A DNA stretch of 64,000 bases from Haliclystus octoradiatus. Its lineage: Eukaryota > Cnidaria > Staurozoa > Stauromedusae > Haliclystidae. Under the pieces are notes generated by a model that was not told the origin of the DNA, made no database searches, and was given only the letters and a program-made list of their open reading frames with translations. The position numbers and the translations under genes are program-made. Shown here piece after piece: positions 23,901 through 38,900 of the stretch (within the stretch, counting starts at the first letter, position 1; each line of letters begins with the position of its first letter). The DNA lies in contig OU744447.1 in NCBI GenBank assembly GCA_916610825.1, positions 19,871,563-19,935,562 on the forward strand. The letters are read 5' to 3'.

Positions 23901-26900
23901 CGTGAAAATTTTCCCGGAAATTTACATAAATTTTTTTAACTTTCTATATATATGAAATCATTATTTTCGATTTGATTTATATTTCATTGATGTTGAAAGT
24001 ATTTTATATCACTGATTGCTGCTTTAATTTAAGTGATAATATTTCTCCAATTAGTTGGTATAGAATTGATCCAAGTTGAATTGAAAATTTAAATCTGACA
24101 GACAATCTCCGTGTTATAAAGACCATGTGGTTTTCCTAACGTTGAATAACACAGGAATATAGGAATATATTGTAAATTTGCCGGGCTGAAACCACTTTAA
24201 CTCAAAATAATATATAATGAAACATATTTAAACAAGCAGCAGTGTATAATGATATCAATAGATTATTGATGGTTGAAGTTTTCTCGCTTTCTTCATGTCT
24301 TTTCCACTCAACATAATACAAAATTTCATTTGACTGGCAACTTGAAATTTGATCGTGTTGTTATGGGAGCACATCCGCTATTGTTTTCAAATAATAGAAT
24401 TCGAATGGGGTTAATCAAATGGAATGATGTTGTTTACAGATAGTAGAATTCAAATGGTGTTAATGAAATGGAATGATGTTGTTTACAATTTATGTCGCTT
24501 ACGTTTTTTCATCGCTTTTTGTCTATTTTAAACTTTTTGAACATCAATATAAATAATATATTCGCAAAAAAGACTTTCAGAAACAACTTTTTAATGAAAT
24601 ATAATGTGTCCTGAAAAAAATATTTGATAAAACAATTTTAGAAAAATTTTAGGAAAATTCTGGGACCCAAACGGGTCCAGGTATTTAGTCTTGGACAGGG
24701 TGGCACAAAATTTTTGCCTTCGGCGAACCAACCTTCAATCACATGTAACCTTCGGATTTTTTTTCGATAACTGTAGTCTGTACTCCATTTCCAATATCCA
24801 AAATCAGTTTGTGCATAGGAATTTATTTTAGGAAAGGTTCAAATTAACAATCAGAATAGTTATTCAAACAAAAATTAAGTGTAATTTCCAAAACTATATA
24901 AATAAACTAAACCAAATGGCATATACTTGATGTATGGACTGTAATTATTGCTATAAAACTTTCATTCTTTTACAAGCAAAATATCTACTAAGCTGAATGC
25001 ATTTTTGTGAGCTGAAAGTTCTCAAAAAACAATGCTTTGTAATCAAAGTAAGAGAGTTTGATTAAAAGCAGAAATTGAAATTAAACCCAATCATTTTCTC
25101 TGTATGCTCAATTAAATTGTTCTATTCCAACCAGAAAGTATAGGCCATTTAATGATCACTAGTTTCTGATTCTTGAGATCGTGTTTTGTGTTGAGCAGCC
25201 ATCTTGATCAGCTTTCATTTGTCATTTTTCATCTCTTTGTTATGCTAATTAGAAAAAAAAGGAAGCCGTGGAGGCATTTCTTGATCAAGCTTCAGTTAGC
25301 ACGTGGAAATGAAGCGGGAAAATGGCCAAAACAATAACTTTTCTCGCTGTTTAATATCATTTTATGAGTCGAAATCCAAAATTTTTTGAGATTATTGTTC
25401 AGTTTTAACATTTCCGAAGGCAAGATCTTTGGATTCAAAAAATGAAGATGATAAAATTAGTTTTCTTCGAATTGCAGAAGAAATAAATGAAAGTAAACTT
25501 CGGAATTTTTCCTTAACTTCGGCGAACTACGTTCGCAGGTTCGGACTGTTTGTGCCACCCTGGTCTTGGAACCAGGTTAGTTATTTCCCGCCATTGCGAT
25601 GCCCTAAACAACGACAACGAACACATGACATGACACATGACAACGAACATTCATGTTTGTTGATTGTTGGATGTGCTATGAAAATGTTTGTCCGTTTGGT
25701 CCTAGCTTTTAAACATTATTTAAAAACATTATTTATAGGCTATATAGAAGATTTAGAGTAAAGATATAAGTGCATAATGTAAATATTCATATCAAGCGTC
25801 AAGGTGACCGTTGTTGTTGGACCCTTATTTATGCCTTGATTCTGATTTGGATTAATCATGTTATCATTGTTACTATCTTGATTTTCACTTTTTTATTTCT
25901 CATTCTAAAGGTTCTAGTGCAGGATCTGTGGTTGCTAGGTCAGAGCGGCCATTTTCGTTAACAGGAGAATCCTTATCATCTCTGTCTGGTCGTTTGGCGT
26001 AAGTTCCCTGATTGAATTTTAATAATTTGCATTATCTTGCAGAGAAACACATATTTTGTTAATTTAGAAAAAAATCAATGTTCATATCTAACAATCATTG
26101 GAGCCCTTGTATCACTGCAACTCAGTAATCTCACAGGAGTAATTCAAACCTATCCAAGTTTTTAAATAATGTAGATTTAAAGTGTATATCCCGAATATTG
26201 GGAGATTTCTTTTTTAGATAGAGAAAAATTTTCTATTCGTACATGATGTTCTTGTGTTTTTACTTTGCGCGATCATTTCTCCTTCAAAAATGCAGTCAAA
26301 CAGACAATTTTGGGTTAATTTTGTGTCTCACTTTTTTTCCTCCAATAGGAACTCGTTTATTTTCAACAAGAGAGTTTACACCGGAAAAAACACTAAACAT
26401 TTTACTTATTTGTCTCTAAATAATAAACGGCTGAACCAAATGACAATCTGCTTTCGGAATGAGGTTTTCAATGTTCAGCTGAAGATTTTAAGCTATATTT
26501 GATCAATATTTAAGATCCAGGTAAAGAGATATAAGCCTCTAAAAATAGTTTTTAGTTTAGTATTTTTCACTCAAGTGCTCACGCGATTTTTATTTTTGTT
26601 AACTAAAACCTCATATTGTATCACCTCTTTATGACTTCGTCTAAGCATATCATAGTTGAACCGTATTAAAAATAGTCACACACCTTCAATAGCCTCCAGC
26701 GATAACCTGTTTAGACGAAGTCGTAAAGAGGTGTTAATCTTGTGAGTACTTGAGTGAGAAAAATCAAAAACTAAAAACTTTTGACTTTTCTTTTTCTGTA
26801 TCCCGTATATTGGTCAAATATAGCTCAAAATCTTGAGCTGAACGTTGAAAACATCATTCCGAAAGCAGATTGCCATTTGGATCAGCTGTTTTTTATTTAG

Positions 26901-29900
26901 AGACAATTAAGTAAAATGTTTAGTGGTTTTTCTGGTGTAAGCCCTCTTGTGGAAAATAAGTGGGCTCCTGTTGGAGGAAATAAGAGTGAAACACAAAATC
27001 CTAACTTTGATTGCATTTTTGAGGGGGAAATGCTTGCGCAAATTAAAATACAAGAAGAACATGTATCGGTGCTAATAGTAAATTTTTCTCTATCTAATGA
27101 AGCCATCTCCCAATATCCGGGATATACACTTTAAATTTTATCAGATTATTTTTAATTTACATAATTATATTTTCATAGCATAAGTCTGAATGTCTAACCA
27201 AACCTATTTTTATTTTTGTTAACTAAAACCTCATATTGTTTTCCAAGTTCATGTATCACTTAATGATGTAAAGAAATGAACTCAATTGTATTTGTTTTAA
27301 TTTTAGGGAAATCAGGGAATGGAATAGCAGTTCCAGATTGCTTGAAAATGCCAGTGTAACCTCATCTTCTCGTCAGCCAGCTGCTAGAGGCAGGGGAAGG
27401 TTGGCACGAGCGTATGGAAGAACAGGTTCAAACTGGAGTGGCGTGAGACCTGTCCTACCTGCCTCTGCTATTCCTGATGGCTTGATTGCACAGGTAATGC
27501 CAATGAATTTGTATAGCTCAGAATTTTGAGAATTTGCTCTTGCTCAGTAGAGATATGCTTCATGTTTAAACTATCCTATATTATTGAATATATGTTAATT
27601 TTATCGATTTGACTCAGATGTGATGATTCTTATGAAGTATTGATAAAATGCCCTCCAATAACGCAATAACATTTTAGAGCAAATTCAATCCCCAAAAGGT
27701 TATCTGACGACCGAATTCCTGTCATTCTCATTTAGAAGAAAAAGAAAAAAAATGAAAAAGACAAATTTATCATATCAAGTCAAATTATTTATAACTTTTA
27801 AGGTCACTCTCTAGTCTAATTTTGGGAAAAAATAAAATTTTGTTGAGTTTGAGCTTTTCTTGTTTTTAGTAAGTATAATTATTAAGGAACATGATTCTGA
27901 ATTTTTTTTACTACAAAACGAACGAAAAACTACAAAATAATACATTTTCAAAGATCATACCTAGCATTTCTTGTTGTTTTCATGCTTTTTTGGTCCATTT
28001 CGTGCAAAACATTGCAAATTTGGAAAAAAATGGTAAATTTTGGTCATTTTTAAGCATAAGACATTCATTTTGTTGGTAATTTATCGCTGTTTCCAATTTT
28101 TCAGGCCATTTTGTTGTAGCCTCTGCCATTCAATCGATATTGGCTTCTAAATGAGACCTTGACCAACACCCTATCAGACAATGGAATTTCTAAACATCAA
28201 GTCGCTCCAATATTCCAAACAAAAGGTTTTTTTTATATTGTCCAATAGAAGTGCTGTATTGAAGCTACTTCCACACTGCATTCAAAAGGGTTCAAAAGTG
28301 ATAGTTTTTCACGAATGTAATCGTTTTGAAGTAGTTTTTATTGCTTTCAACTGTGTATCCGAAGCCTTGAAATATTTATTGATTTCTTTTTCGTGTTTAT
28401 AATGTCTTCTGGTGATTCATCAAATGTTAGAAGGAAATTTTCTGTCAAAAGGAGGTGTAAAAGGAAGTTATTTCCAGCTAAAAAATCCCTCAACGAAAAA
28501 CAACAGGAATCAGCTGATTTTGATGAGCAACCTGGAGCAAGCTCGAAAAAACTGAAGTTATCAGAAAAAGATATTATAGTTGAGGATAAATGTCATGGAT
28601 TCAGGCTTGTCAATTTAAAACTACTTGAATTATTGATCAATGAAGCTTCGATTTGTAAATCATGCAAACAAGGGAGACTATGTCTACAAGAAGACTCATC
28701 AAGAAAAATGGGTTTGTCTTCCATGATTATGCTAACCTGTGAATCATGTTCAGCTATCACTGAATCATACACCTCCCCTATAGCTGAAGGATCTAGAGGT
28801 TATGAGATCAACAGAAGAGCTGTATTTGGAATGTCAGAAATTGGTGGTGGCAAAACTTCACTCGAAAAGTTATGTGCAATTCTGAATATGCCCGAAGCAA
28901 TGACTGAAACCTCCTACATAGACAATTTGAACATTGTGAAAGAGTCTCTTGAAAAATGCGCATCATCCAGTATGCTAAATGCAGCTAAAGAGGAGCATAA
29001 CTTGCAGGATGTACAGCAAAGAAAAATTGCTGACTGTAAAGCTATGTTCGATGGGTCATGGCGCAAACGGGGCTTCTCCTCCCTGCAAGGAGTTGTCACA
29101 GCTATATCGGTTGAATCAGGCAAAGTTCTAGACTACGAAAGCATGAACAAATTGTGCCCTTCTTGTTCACGTTGGGGCTCAAAACCTGAAAGTTTAAAAA
29201 AACAATCCTGGAATGCAAATCATATATGCCCAGTAAACTATGATGGGTCTGCCCCTTCCATGGAGCCGGAAGGTATAAAGCGAATGTATGAAAGATCGGT
29301 AAAGGATAAGAAACTCAGATATACGGGATATATTGGTGATGGAGATAGTAAGTCGTTCTCCACTATAAAAGAAAGTATGCCTTATGGGAATAAAATTGAC
29401 ATTAAAAAACATGAATGCGTCGGACATGTTCAAAAGCGCATGGGCAACGCTTTGCGAAAATTGAAAACACAATGGGGGAAGAAGAAATTGCCTGATGGTA
29501 AAACTATTGGTGGACGTGGTAGGCTGACAAAAGACCTTATAGGTAAGCTGCAAATATATTATGGTCTGGCTATTAGAAGAAATAAAAATAACTTAGAAGC
29601 AATGAGAAAAGAGGTTTGGGCTGGTCTATATCACACAGCTTCGACAAATGATAAACCACAGCACCAGAACTGTCCAACTGGGAAAGAATCATGGTGCAAA
29701 TACCAAAAAGCTGTTGCCAATAAAGAAACGTACTCCCATGTTAAAACTATACCTGAGTCCATTGTAGCTGTCCTGAAACCTACATATGAAAGATTGGGCA
29801 AAGACGAAATACTTGAAGGATGTCTTGGTGGCTATACGCAAAATTCTTGTGAGGCGCTGAATCATCTTATCTGGTCTAGATGTCCTAAAGGTGTGTCATC

Positions 29901-32900
29901 TGGGAGAGCTCACCTCGATGCTGCTTGTGCTAGTGCAGTTACTGTATTCAATGATGGAACCTCAGCCTTAAATAATGTGTTAGTGGCCATGGGAGTAGCA
30001 CCAGGACAATTCATGTTGGCGCAAACACGTAAGATTGACCAGAAAAGAATTCGTGAAAGTGATAGAAATGCATCAACCATCCAAAAAAAAATCAGACAAG
30101 CACAGAGACAGTCGAAAAAAGCAGTAGAGGATGAGGTATTAGAGGAAGAAGGAGTTGCTTATGAAGCAGGTGGTTTTTAATCCAATTACAACTAGAATAT
30201 AGACAGATAAACATAAACTTTGACTTTGACCGCGATTTTCTCAATTTATGATTTAGAGCGATTTTCAATGACCTTGACGGATGTAGCAAACTCATTTGTA
30301 AAGCTATTGCTTTCAAATTTGGATTATTTATTTATTACTGTATTATCCATGCAACTATAGTAACAGAATTTTTATAACATATCTAAATATTTTTTAATAA
30401 ATTTTTTTTGAAACAATCGAGTTACAAATTTCGTGACGTCAAGTTACAAATCTGTTTTTTTTTTTATAACTTGCTAATTAAAAAATCTAATTCTATAGTT
30501 GCATAATGCAACTCTTAAGGAATACTTGTACTGAATTTGGGGTCCAAAGCTATTTCCCCTGAACCTGGATCGTTGTCAGGCCAAAGGCTATATTTCGTGC
30601 GTTTTACACCAGAGAAGCTATTTTTAGACCAAAATTTTTAGATCCAGCTCAATTTTGATGGGACACAAACTGATTTGCCACAAAATAACAATTTTAGTGA
30701 GTTTGGAAATGGTAGAAAAATGTTAGACTAGAGAGTGACCTTAAGAGAATCCCATGTGATTTACCAGTATGCATAAAAATATCTCATGGTAATCAATCTT
30801 TGTGTCCTAATTATATAAATGGAATTGCTTATTTAAGGCTCAAGTCGTACTTCAAGGAAAATCAAGAGAAGTTATCATCAGAGAATTGCAAAGAACTGTA
30901 AGTCTTTGTATGCAGCTTACTCACACATTAATTCAATTCCAACCTACTGAAGTCTAATCAAATAATTTACAAATTTACGCTTAGAGTCTGGATGTCAACT
31001 TAGCTGTCAATAACCTGTTAAGCCGGGATGATGACGAACCTGAAGATGCTGACGATAGCTCAGATGCGTATCTTGCTGCTGGTAAGTTAAATACCACTTA
31101 TAATATTCAGTGGGAGGGGTATATGAGGAAGTTAAGACATATTTTTGTTTCTTGATCCGGAAGAAAAAGGATTGAAAATATTTAACCTTCTGGAATCCTA
31201 AAACCCCTCTAAAACATTTTTTTTTCTAAATTTCTGGTTGTGGTTTGGCCTTTTAATCAATTTTTCCAAATTTTTTCGAATCGATTTTTTTTTTGAGTTT
31301 TCATTTGATTTAGTTGTTTGAAGTTAAAATTTTACTTGACTAATATGCCTCTATCAACTACATATACTGTAGTCTAGAATCCGATCCATTTCGGATTGGA
31401 TCTTAATTGACATTTGTCTGTCTGATTAATCTGATTTTGAAAGTATTTTTTTCATTGCTCTTGCAGTTTTGATTTTTTTCAACAACATTTGTCACTAGAT
31501 TTAATCAAAGAATGTCATTGTCATTCTGATGGTTAAGAAACTGTAGTGTCAATATTAGTAACTAGTGTAGTGAACCTGCTCCGCTGGGTGATACTTTCAA
31601 ATGATTTGAAAATAAAAAAAATAGAATATTTAATTGCTAGAAGTTAGCCCAAGTGATAAATAAACAATAGAACTGAAGGTCAGTCGGGTGTGAAAGATAT
31701 TGCGTGACGAACATGAGAATGTAATTCGTTCTTTCTATTGAGCCGCAAGAGAAATCCTACAAAAAAATATGCTTCGGGCCGTCAATTGAAGGAATATAAA
31801 GATATAAACATAAAACATGGCCTATGTTGCCGCAAAAAATTATAAGATACCCAACGGAAAGTATGGATTTGATACGTTTACTATGAGAAGCGTGAATCTC
31901 GAATACAGTAGATACAGATAGACATACATCGACGTTTATATACGTAGTAGATAGTCACTGTCAATAACAGTCAAATTGCAACAGAATTTGGATCGAATTC
32001 GGATTTTAGATACTTCTTACCTGTGGTCAATTATATTCTTACGTCTCAAACACACACCTCTAGTCTAGATGTTAAATTGGGTGGTGACAGGATTGCTAGC
32101 TGGTCTAACGCAAATATTTATTATATCACTCCCACCGTCCAAGCACCTCACGCCAAAACGCATTGAAATATGGTAGTTTTTAACTGAGTTTTACTCGATT
32201 CCGCCGTAGGTTCTTGATGATGACTTATGCGTTTAATTAAATGATTTGTTTTTGTTTTATAGATGAACTGATATCAATATTTGAATCAGAAATACCGGAT
32301 GCTGAGTCGTCACTAGTGTTAGACCCTGAGCATATTTTCTCAGACGATATCCTCGATGTAGCTGATACTAGCGTAACTCAACATAATTCCACTGCTGCTC
32401 CAGCTATTGCTGGGAGGTATGTTGATCGATACTTATTTTTCTACTATGAAGAGGCCGTTTTTTGAATTCAAAATTTCAGAATAAAGGAATGATGTCCGTA
32501 ATTGATGTTTTCATTGTGTTTAAGAAAGCTACATTTGAACTTGTTAATATATGGTTGGTGCTTCAAATATGCTGCACCCACCTTGTGGAATAACCTTCTC
32601 TCTACTTTACGTGACACCACAACTCTGTGTGCTTAATAATAATAAAACATATTTCTAGATTTGTTTCAGTTAGTTTTTAATTTTATTTTTAACTATAAAA
32701 CTATTTTTTAACATTAATACATTGGTAAAAGCATTCTCAACATATTTTAACTTTGTACATTACATTTATTCATAAATCATTTTGATCTCAAACCTAATGT
32801 AAAAAGTGTATATAAAATTTTAAATTATTGGCACATGGTTTCAAAAGAAAAATCATTGGTCTATCCTATGATGCTAGAAACACGTTGCTTTTTTTCAGAA

Positions 32901-35900
32901 ATATATATTATTTTTGCATAATGCTTTGCGGGTAAACAAACGAGGCACAAGGTACAATAAATTTCAACAGTGTAAATTCCAACTTGAACAGTTTGTCATG
33001 GTCCATAGATAAATTAAGAAGCAGAAGAACCACCAATGTTTAATTTGTGTAGCTTTTTTTTTTAAAATTTTTCTCAAAAACTTCATAGTAACATTTTTAT
33101 TCTATACGCAATTTCAACTGATTTGTCCATATTGGAAACCTCAAGCTAAGGAACACAAATTTGCCATAATAGTTCAAATTGTATTTATTTTTGAGACGAC
33201 TTGAATAACACTTGGTTGGGTTCGTAAACAAAGCTGTGAGCCTGTGCTGTGTTATAAGTTATTGATAATCGTACCTTTATTATATAGAGATTCTGATCAA
33301 GACGATGACCAAGGTGTTGATGATGCACCACCTCCTTACCGTGATTGTTGGTGGAGTATGTTGACCTCTGAACCAAATACCCAAGTTACAAAAGCTAGAC
33401 AAAACCAAAAAACAACGGCAACAACACCAGGAAATGTCCGCAATTGTGATCCTATCGATGTTGATGGAGAACTTTTGTGGTGGATTGCTTCAGTAAGTTG
33501 TAAACAATCTTTCCGTAACCTCCGTGTAATGATTATCAAGGGTTATTAGGCTCATGTCATGTCTGTGAAATGTAGGCTACTCCCAAATATTCAGAATGTG
33601 GATGAGGTATCTTGAAAGAGTTGCTGTAGTTTAATTCCAGAATTTCTGTGGCCTACAACTAACTCTACTAACTATCCTCTTTTAATGAGGGGTGATTAGC
33701 TCAGTTGGCAGAGTGACCGAACTTCAGATCGTATCATATCTCATCGACTGTGGTTCAAATCCCCCTCAGGTCAACTCAGCCTTGACTTTATCTGAAACAT
33801 CAAATGAGTACCATCTAAGGATGGCGGATGGAATGGTTCAGAAGGAATTGCATTGTGAGTAGCTGCGGCGCATCGTTGCGCATTGACAATCAAGGCCTAT
33901 CTGCCATGAAATCTGTTGAAATTGTTCTGCAGTGTCGCGGCTGAGATCTAAGGAGCATTTAACATCAGACCCACTCTTCTAGAAATAGAGAAGTGGTACG
34001 GGTGCCTTCGGTAGGGCGACACCGTCCACATTACTTTTTTTTAATGTACTGATACTCAAATAATATGTTTCCATTCTCCTTACAAACGCTACCCTCCCAT
34101 TCTCACCTCTTTTAAAGTCCCACTTTCACTATAATATAATGCATATTTTGATTATTTTCTTATTCTTCATTTGTCTTTCTATTCCAGGAAGATAACAGTA
34201 TTGTCTTTACTGAGATAGCTGGGATGAATTCTGAATTATTAGCTATTACTAACGATGGAAAATTACATTCCTGGTCTTGGATTGATTCAAAATCACCTTC
34301 AATAATCAAGGGATCCCACAGTCATTGTCGTGCTAAAGAATTAAAATTAGACGATGAATGTATTGCTCATCTTGCTGCTCATAACGTCAGAGCATCTGTT
34401 ATGACTGTATCAGGAAAGGTATGCATCTTTTTATTGTTACAGAATTTGTGCTGCATAATGACGAATATATTATGAGAGGCCTGTAACTTGGAGGAAACAA
34501 GAAGCTTTTAGAAGATCACGAGCCGCCACAGCGAGTGATTTTCACCTTGGAGTTTTCTTCTGAAGTGACTTGAGCGCGCCAAATATCAATAGCTCATTGT
34601 AAATTGTGTGCCAATTGCTTAAAATCTAAGTTAACTTTGAACACTGTTATAAACTTTTACATGACTTTCTTTTTCATTGATTTCTTAAAAGTTAATGTTT
34701 TTGAGAACTCCTGACTGAAATTCTTAATCGTGATATCAAGTTTAAAACTGCAAGATGGTTTGCGTTTTCTAACCTGATTTTTTTCTCTGTTGATATGCAT
34801 TTTAAACCCTTCACCTTAATATTACCATATATTTGGCCTAGGTGCTTGGTTGGTGTGACGTGACAATAGTTACATGCAAAACACTAGCAGTTTCATCTGC
34901 ATACCTGACACCACCAACCAGCTCCAGTCACACTGCTAAGACAGTGGAATTCCTAACCTCCTAATTATACATACCAATTCTTTTCATTTGATATGGAATA
35001 TGGGTGGGAAATCAAGAACAAGTATTCTCGTAGAGCCTCAATCAACTAAGCATCTCACATCTTTCAAGCATGGCAGCTAGCAGCAAACGAGCATGGCAAA
35101 TATAAGTAACTTCAAGCATTGCAGCTTGAACAGTTAAGCATCTCACAACTTTCAAGCGTGGTGGATGGCAGCATTTGTAGAGCATCTCATAACTTTCAAG
35201 TATGGCAACTCAGACATTTAAGCATCTTACTGCTTTCGTACAATGCAATCTACAATCTAGCTTCAAGAGAATATGTACAGTAATAATAAAACAGTTAACA
35301 GTTAATAACAGGATCAATCAATAGGCAATGCTAGTGATAAATTCAAATGATTCAAGCAAGTCGGATTCACAACTGAAGCAGCAAGCTGGCAATCAAGGAA
35401 TGACGTTAATCGCCCTATTCTATTAGGGATCTAAAAACAAGCAGAGTCAAAGGTCATTTTATGAATCATGCCATTTCATGCCTATCTCTTGCAATGAGCA
35501 TGTACCTTGATTTGTACTCAATCCCTTACTGAATAAAATAATGTCTCTAGCCATGCCTCCACACTGCGTCCACGCGGGGCCCCTTTATAAGGATGATGGT
35601 TTAACAAAAATGTAAATACACCTAACCTCATGATGATAATATGGTAGTTTGACGTCATAACTCTAAACCAATCAGATTAATGGAATCAATTTCATTGTTT
35701 TTGTCCATGCCTAACAATGTTTTTGATTTGCAAAAAACCTGATTACACTGATTACACTTTGTATTCATAATTCAACTTTTGTAACTCTATTGTAAAATGT
35801 AAATCTATGTGGTTTGTCAGTGTTTTTACTTAATTTCTGTGTATATTTTTATATTGTTCTCATGGCATTAAAATGGGCAATTTAATTAAGTTGTATATTG

Positions 35901-38900
35901 GTGTTCAAATGTCTTTTTAAATTGTTCAAATTTTATTTCTGTATCTGATTGGTCAAAAACTTTCTCTTAAAATTCAACAAAACACACAGAAAATGACCTT
36001 TCCACAGATTTGCACACATTTCCAATTCTGGGAGTTCAACTTCACATTCAAATTCCTTTGAAATATGTTCAAATAAGTTTGAGATATTCTTGATGTTGAA
36101 TATTTTATGAAGCAGAATAATATGTCATACAATTAAGGAATATGCACTTAATCCAGATCTAATAATAAACTCGGTAATTTAGACAAGAAGATAATATAGT
36201 GGTTGTTTTGTTTTATAAACATATTATGAAATGCTTCTCTGATCTTAGTTTGAGTTTAATGACTGAATATGCATTGAAACGCTCAGAATGCTAGAATCAC
36301 CCGCCATGGTAGTCTATGATTTCTGATGACTTTCTTTGTTCTGGTGCATCTCTTATGCATTAAATACCATTCCAAATCAAAATGGCAGGCATTTCATAAT
36401 TGCTTAGTGCAAGTTGCTATTCCCAGACTTGAATGTTCATTTTTTTACTTAGATTGCCACCTGGTTAGATCATGCTTTAAGTTCACATGCCCACAAATTA
36501 GAACATAATGCTACATTATTTTCTGAGTTGAAAGGGCAAGCAGTGAAATGTTTGAAAGTCTGTGATTTGTATTCTTGTGTTCATCTGGTAAATGGTGGAA
36601 TATGGTGGTGGTAAGTTAAAGTTTCATACTATATGTCATGACTCATGACTTTCGAAAGATACTTTAAATAAAATAATTTCTCTGTGATTAGTTAGTCTGG
36701 TATTCAGCCTTGTTAGTGCTGGGGTGTGTAGCAGGAGAGCCTGTGGAATTCATAGTAATATTATTTTTTTATTTTTGTCTGAATTAATTGAGTGGTGGGA
36801 GGGAAAGCAATTGATTTCGAATAGAACAGAAATTGTACTTTTTGGTTTCTGAATGACCTGGGGCCATATGCTCACAGTGGCACTAGGGTGTTGTTCGTTG
36901 TGTGGGCCTCCTGCACTGTGGCTGATGTGAACATCACTCAAAATTTTTATTTCTTTAAGATTTAAGGATTGAAGATGAAGAAAATTTGATACCTTTTGAA
37001 CTTGAATCATCACAAATGATTTTAACAAATGTACAAAACATGTGGAATTTCAATGCATAAAAACTAAAAAGTTAAAGATGTCATTCAATGTCATTCGTCC
37101 ACAAATTTTAACACAGTTTCGGATAGCTGATGTTAAATGAGAGGAAGAATGTCAATTCAATTATGAAAATTATTTTTCAATTTGGACATATGAGCTGAGA
37201 TATTTAATGTCCAAAGTACACTATTTAACACGTTAAAAGGTACACATTGATCATTTCACTTTTCAAAACTTAGAATGACAGTCAGACTGACAAGAGGGCT
37301 TGGTATAGGAACAAGTTATATAGGCCTACTGTATTATAAAACATATTTCCTTTTGAGAGAACGTAAGTTTCTATCAACCAAGTCAGACATATTTACACTT
37401 TTGTGGCACCTTATTTTGCTTGAAGTGAATCAAATGTATTAATAAAGACATGGGATACAAGGGTTTCAGGCCTGGTTCATACGCCATTCTGTAGATGTGC
37501 CGATCGCAACTTCATTATGCTCCAATATAAAAAATCAAAGATTGTCTTCAGAAGTTTCAATGAAACAGAATAAGAGCACCTTCAGTAATCGGATCGTTCG
37601 GAACGACTCTATTAGGTGTGAATTCATGTATATAATTCTTAGAATGGCGTCTGAAACCAAATTATTCATTTAGTCGATCTGAAGGCGTTCTCAACAGGAA
37701 TAGAGTTGGCACATGTACATTACAGCGTATGAACCAGGCCTTAAGTACCGTGGTTGGAAAAATCGTTTATCTGTCAAAAAGGCTCTAACACCTGACACCG
37801 CCTCATCGCCTGTCATAAATTGAGATGATATGTACCTAAAACAGTGGGTATCAGACCGTACGTTGTGGACAATGATTGACATACTTTTTTATAGAAAAAC
37901 GAAATTCCAACAACTAAAAAGCCTTGTATTACCCTTTTACTAGCTTTTATTTGATTTGTCTTCCAGGGGAGTATTCCCATTTGAGCAGAGAAAGAAGCTT
38001 CTAGAAAAAGTCAAACAGAGGGCAAAGAAGAGTGCTATATCATCAAGCAGTAACATTCAAATTGGAACACAAGTATGTTGTGCTATATTGTATTTTGCAT
38101 TTGAATGACATTCTTGTAAACATTCGCAGTGTTTAAAACTTGATATATCAAATAGAAATATTTAATATGTTTTCAAAAAATCCTTGCCCGTGCATGTATG
38201 ATCACGCGTATATCGTTCAATATAGCCGTAAATTATCACACGTATCGTTCAATCTTGGTTGTGGATTATCACGCGTATAAATATTTTGAGAAAAGCTTGA
38301 ATCGTTGAACCATGATTCAAAACAATGTTGTTGTTTACCCGAGTTCCTGTTTGTTATCGCCGAAGCATAAACATTCAAATTCTTTTTAAATCACAAATTG
38401 AAGCGTGTTTGTGTGGTGATTTATTGACAGTGTCTTCAATCTTGAATTTCGATATTAGGGTTTCATGAAAGTTTCACTTGCTCTATTTTAATTATTCATA
38501 GAATTTGGTTTGTGTATTAGCCTTTTATGCAATGACGTTCAATATAGGATAAGCCGTTGCAATGTTTAATTTTAAAGGTGCAAGAGCCACATCGGAACAA
38601 TTCAAACATATCATTATGGACACAAAACTGAGTTATCGGTATATCCAGATACAAGTTATGTTCCACAGCAGGATAAGATTCAACATTTGTGTATAAATTT
38701 CTGCATTTCTGCATCTTTTGATGGTTAAATCTCATTTTTTTGCTTAAAGCTATGTTTTATTTGATTTGACAAAGATTGAGTTACTACTTTAATAACATCT
38801 AAACCATGGTCTCCGGTATTGCTCACAACTATGTTTAAGTCACAGATTACCAAGCAATTTGCTTTTCTAGGTATGCTTGCGTAGTTGTCCATTGTACTAT

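Noticed and set aside
28181-28402. Possible extra 5' exon of the Kolobok transposase
   Set aside because: The frame has no THAP or zinc-finger pattern and no clear donor; the main ORF begins well at 28402.
29194-29553. 119-codon minus ORF inside the transposase gene
   Set aside because: Antisense shadow of a well-supported coding sequence.
33688-33775. A functional tRNA gene in the UBR5 intron
   Set aside because: It has A and B boxes but no acceptor-stem closure, and is followed by the shared SINE body; it is the head of SINE copy 3.
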